A DNA stretch of 64,000 bases from Speluncibacter jeojiensis (GTDB lineage Bacteria > Actinomycetota > Actinomycetes > Mycobacteriales > Mycobacteriaceae), in assembly GCF_029589495.1 (NCBI RefSeq), contig NZ_JAAIVF010000001.1, forward strand, positions 1,054,001 to 1,118,000, written 5' to 3'. Positions within the stretch are counted from its first letter, which is position 1; each line of letters opens with the position of its first letter. Shown here piece by piece: positions 63,220-64,000 of this stretch. The position numbers and the translations under genes are program-made. The notes below the pieces were generated by a model. It saw only the letters and a program-made list of their open reading frames with translations, searched no databases and was not told where the DNA came from.

Positions 63220-64000
63220 TCACTCCTCGGCTTCGTCCTCCGTGGCCGCCGCCGTGTCCGCGGTTGTCTCCGGTTGCATCGCCGCGGGATCGGGATCGCC
63301 GTCGGCGGCGTCCTGGATGGGCGTGTCTTTCGCCGGCGGACCGCCCGAGATCATGCCGCTCAGCCACCGGGCCGACGGGTCGATGTCGATCAGCAGGGCC
63401 TTGACGAACAACGACAGCGGGACCGCCAGGATCGCCCCCAGCGGACCGAGCACCCACGACCAGAACACCAGCGACAGAAAGGTCAACGTCACCGACAAAC
63501 CGACAGCGTCACCCACGAACTTCGGCTGGATCACCGACTGGATGACGACGTTGAGCACGCTGTAGACGACGATCACCCACAGCATCAGCGACGGCCCCCC
63601 GTCGAGCAGCGCGAGCAGTGCCGGCGGCGCGAGCCCGATGACGAAGCCGATGTTGGGGATGTAGTTGGTGATGAACGCCAGCAGCCCCCACAGGATCGGC
63701 AACGGGACGCCCAATGCCCACAGCGCGATTCCGTCGAGGACCGCCACGATCAATCCGAACACCGTCGAGACCACGAGGTAGCTGCGTACGCCCGCGCCGA
63801 AGGACGTCAGCCCCTCGATGATGTGTGGACGTTGCCCGGCCGCGACGCTCATCTGGTCGACGAATCCGGTCGCATCGACCGCCATGAACAGCAGGAGCGC
63901 CAGCAGGAACACCAGATACGAACCCGCACCGAGCAGTCCGCTCGTCAGATCTACGACGAGGTGCAGCAGCCGCTGCGGATCGATGTGCGCGAGCAGGTCC
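63220..64000 (-). CDS. AI-2E family (PerM-like) transporter, C-terminal part
   Basis: The gene starts beyond the right edge; 260 residues are visible, from DLLAHIDPQRLLHLVVDLTS to a Glu/Asp-rich tail. About five helices remain, with the family hallmark PLPILWGLLAFITNYIPNIGFVIGLAPPALLALL and the closing helix FWSWVLGPLGAILAVPLSLFVKALLIDIDP. Members export small molecules or act as sodium/proton antiporters; AI-2 transport is shown for few. The acidic C-terminal tail (about 40 residues) is not part of the core fold. A strong terminator follows. Confidence 0.9.
   Translation of the reverse strand, partial: DLLAHIDPQRLLHLVVDLTSGLLGAGSYLVFLLALLLFMAVDATGFVDQMSVAAGQRPHIIEGLTSFGAGVRSYLVVSTVFGLIVAVLDGIALWALGVPLPILWGLLAFITNYIPNIGFVIGLAPPALLALLDGGPSLMLWVIVVYSVLNVVIQSVIQPKFVGDAVGLSVTLTFLSLVFWSWVLGPLGAILAVPLSLFVKALLIDIDPSARWLSGMISGGPPAKDTPIQDAADGDPDPAAMQPETTADTAAATEDEAEE

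Overview
The window is high-GC actinobacterial chromosome, almost certainly from a mycolic-acid-containing member of the Mycobacteriales (Gordonia, Rhodococcus, Williamsia or Mycobacterium-like; I cannot fix the genus). The signs are GTG and TTG starts, many start/stop overlaps, Tat signals, an EchA6-type protein, a mycobacterial-type dodecin, a FurA-type regulator, two oxidoreductases of families normally coupled to mycofactocin, and an SDR/sulfotransferase/DUF1214 set resembling M. tuberculosis Rv3529c-Rv3531c. I see no insertion sequence, prophage, CRISPR array or rRNA.

Layout. 1-7.5 kb: tRNA-Pro(CGG) with a strong terminator, small membrane and stress proteins (DUF2231-like, SPW, dodecin), a NarL-type two-component system with a DUF4097-like protein, a lipase-like hydrolase, and a Fur-type regulator overlapping Ohr. 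7.6-10.9 kb: Tat-exported cholesterol-oxidase-family enzyme, and a DUF1772 gene divergent from an AraC regulator. 10.9-24.7 kb: the most distinctive block. An IclR gene, an MFS exporter and mycofactocin-type SDR, a TetR gene, then nine co-directional genes: CysQ-like phosphatase, CysD, CysNC, a ketosteroid-isomerase-like protein, an SDR, a sulfotransferase, DUF1214, a TauE/SafE permease and a second DUF1214. This makes PAPS, uses it and clears PAP, with no APS/PAPS reductase, so it looks like a dedicated sulfonation cassette. The iclR and cysQ promoters are near copies and share an operator; matching hairpins bracket the block.

24.7-30.5 kb: catalase, secreted lipase, formylglycine-generating enzyme (FGE), a truncated PEBP gene, a secreted repeat protein, two tandem 44-aa genes and a transporter fragment. 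30.5-43.4 kb: GT39 glycosyltransferase with an OmpR-type two-component system, a secreted beta-lactamase-fold protein, TetR/MFS pair, Lnt homologue with Cys replaced by Ser, patatin, and a Tat-exported formylglycine sulfatase that the FGE probably matures. 43.4-51 kb: echA6, asd and ask, nitroreductase, FUSC exporter, zinc alcohol dehydrogenase, universal stress protein.

51-60.5 kb: a PucR-linked catabolic module (aldehyde dehydrogenase, MFS permease, acyl-CoA ligase, SDS-type alkylsulfatase, NDMA-dependent alcohol dehydrogenase) that reads as a complete alkyl sulfate to acyl-CoA route. 60.5-64 kb: a frameshifted membrane-protein gene, DUF2254, SHOCT and DUF6325 proteins, and the end of an AI-2E-family transporter cut by the window edge.

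The unifying theme is sulfate esters: PAPS-dependent sulfonation, an alkylsulfatase pathway, and an FGE with its sulfatase all lie within about 45 kb.
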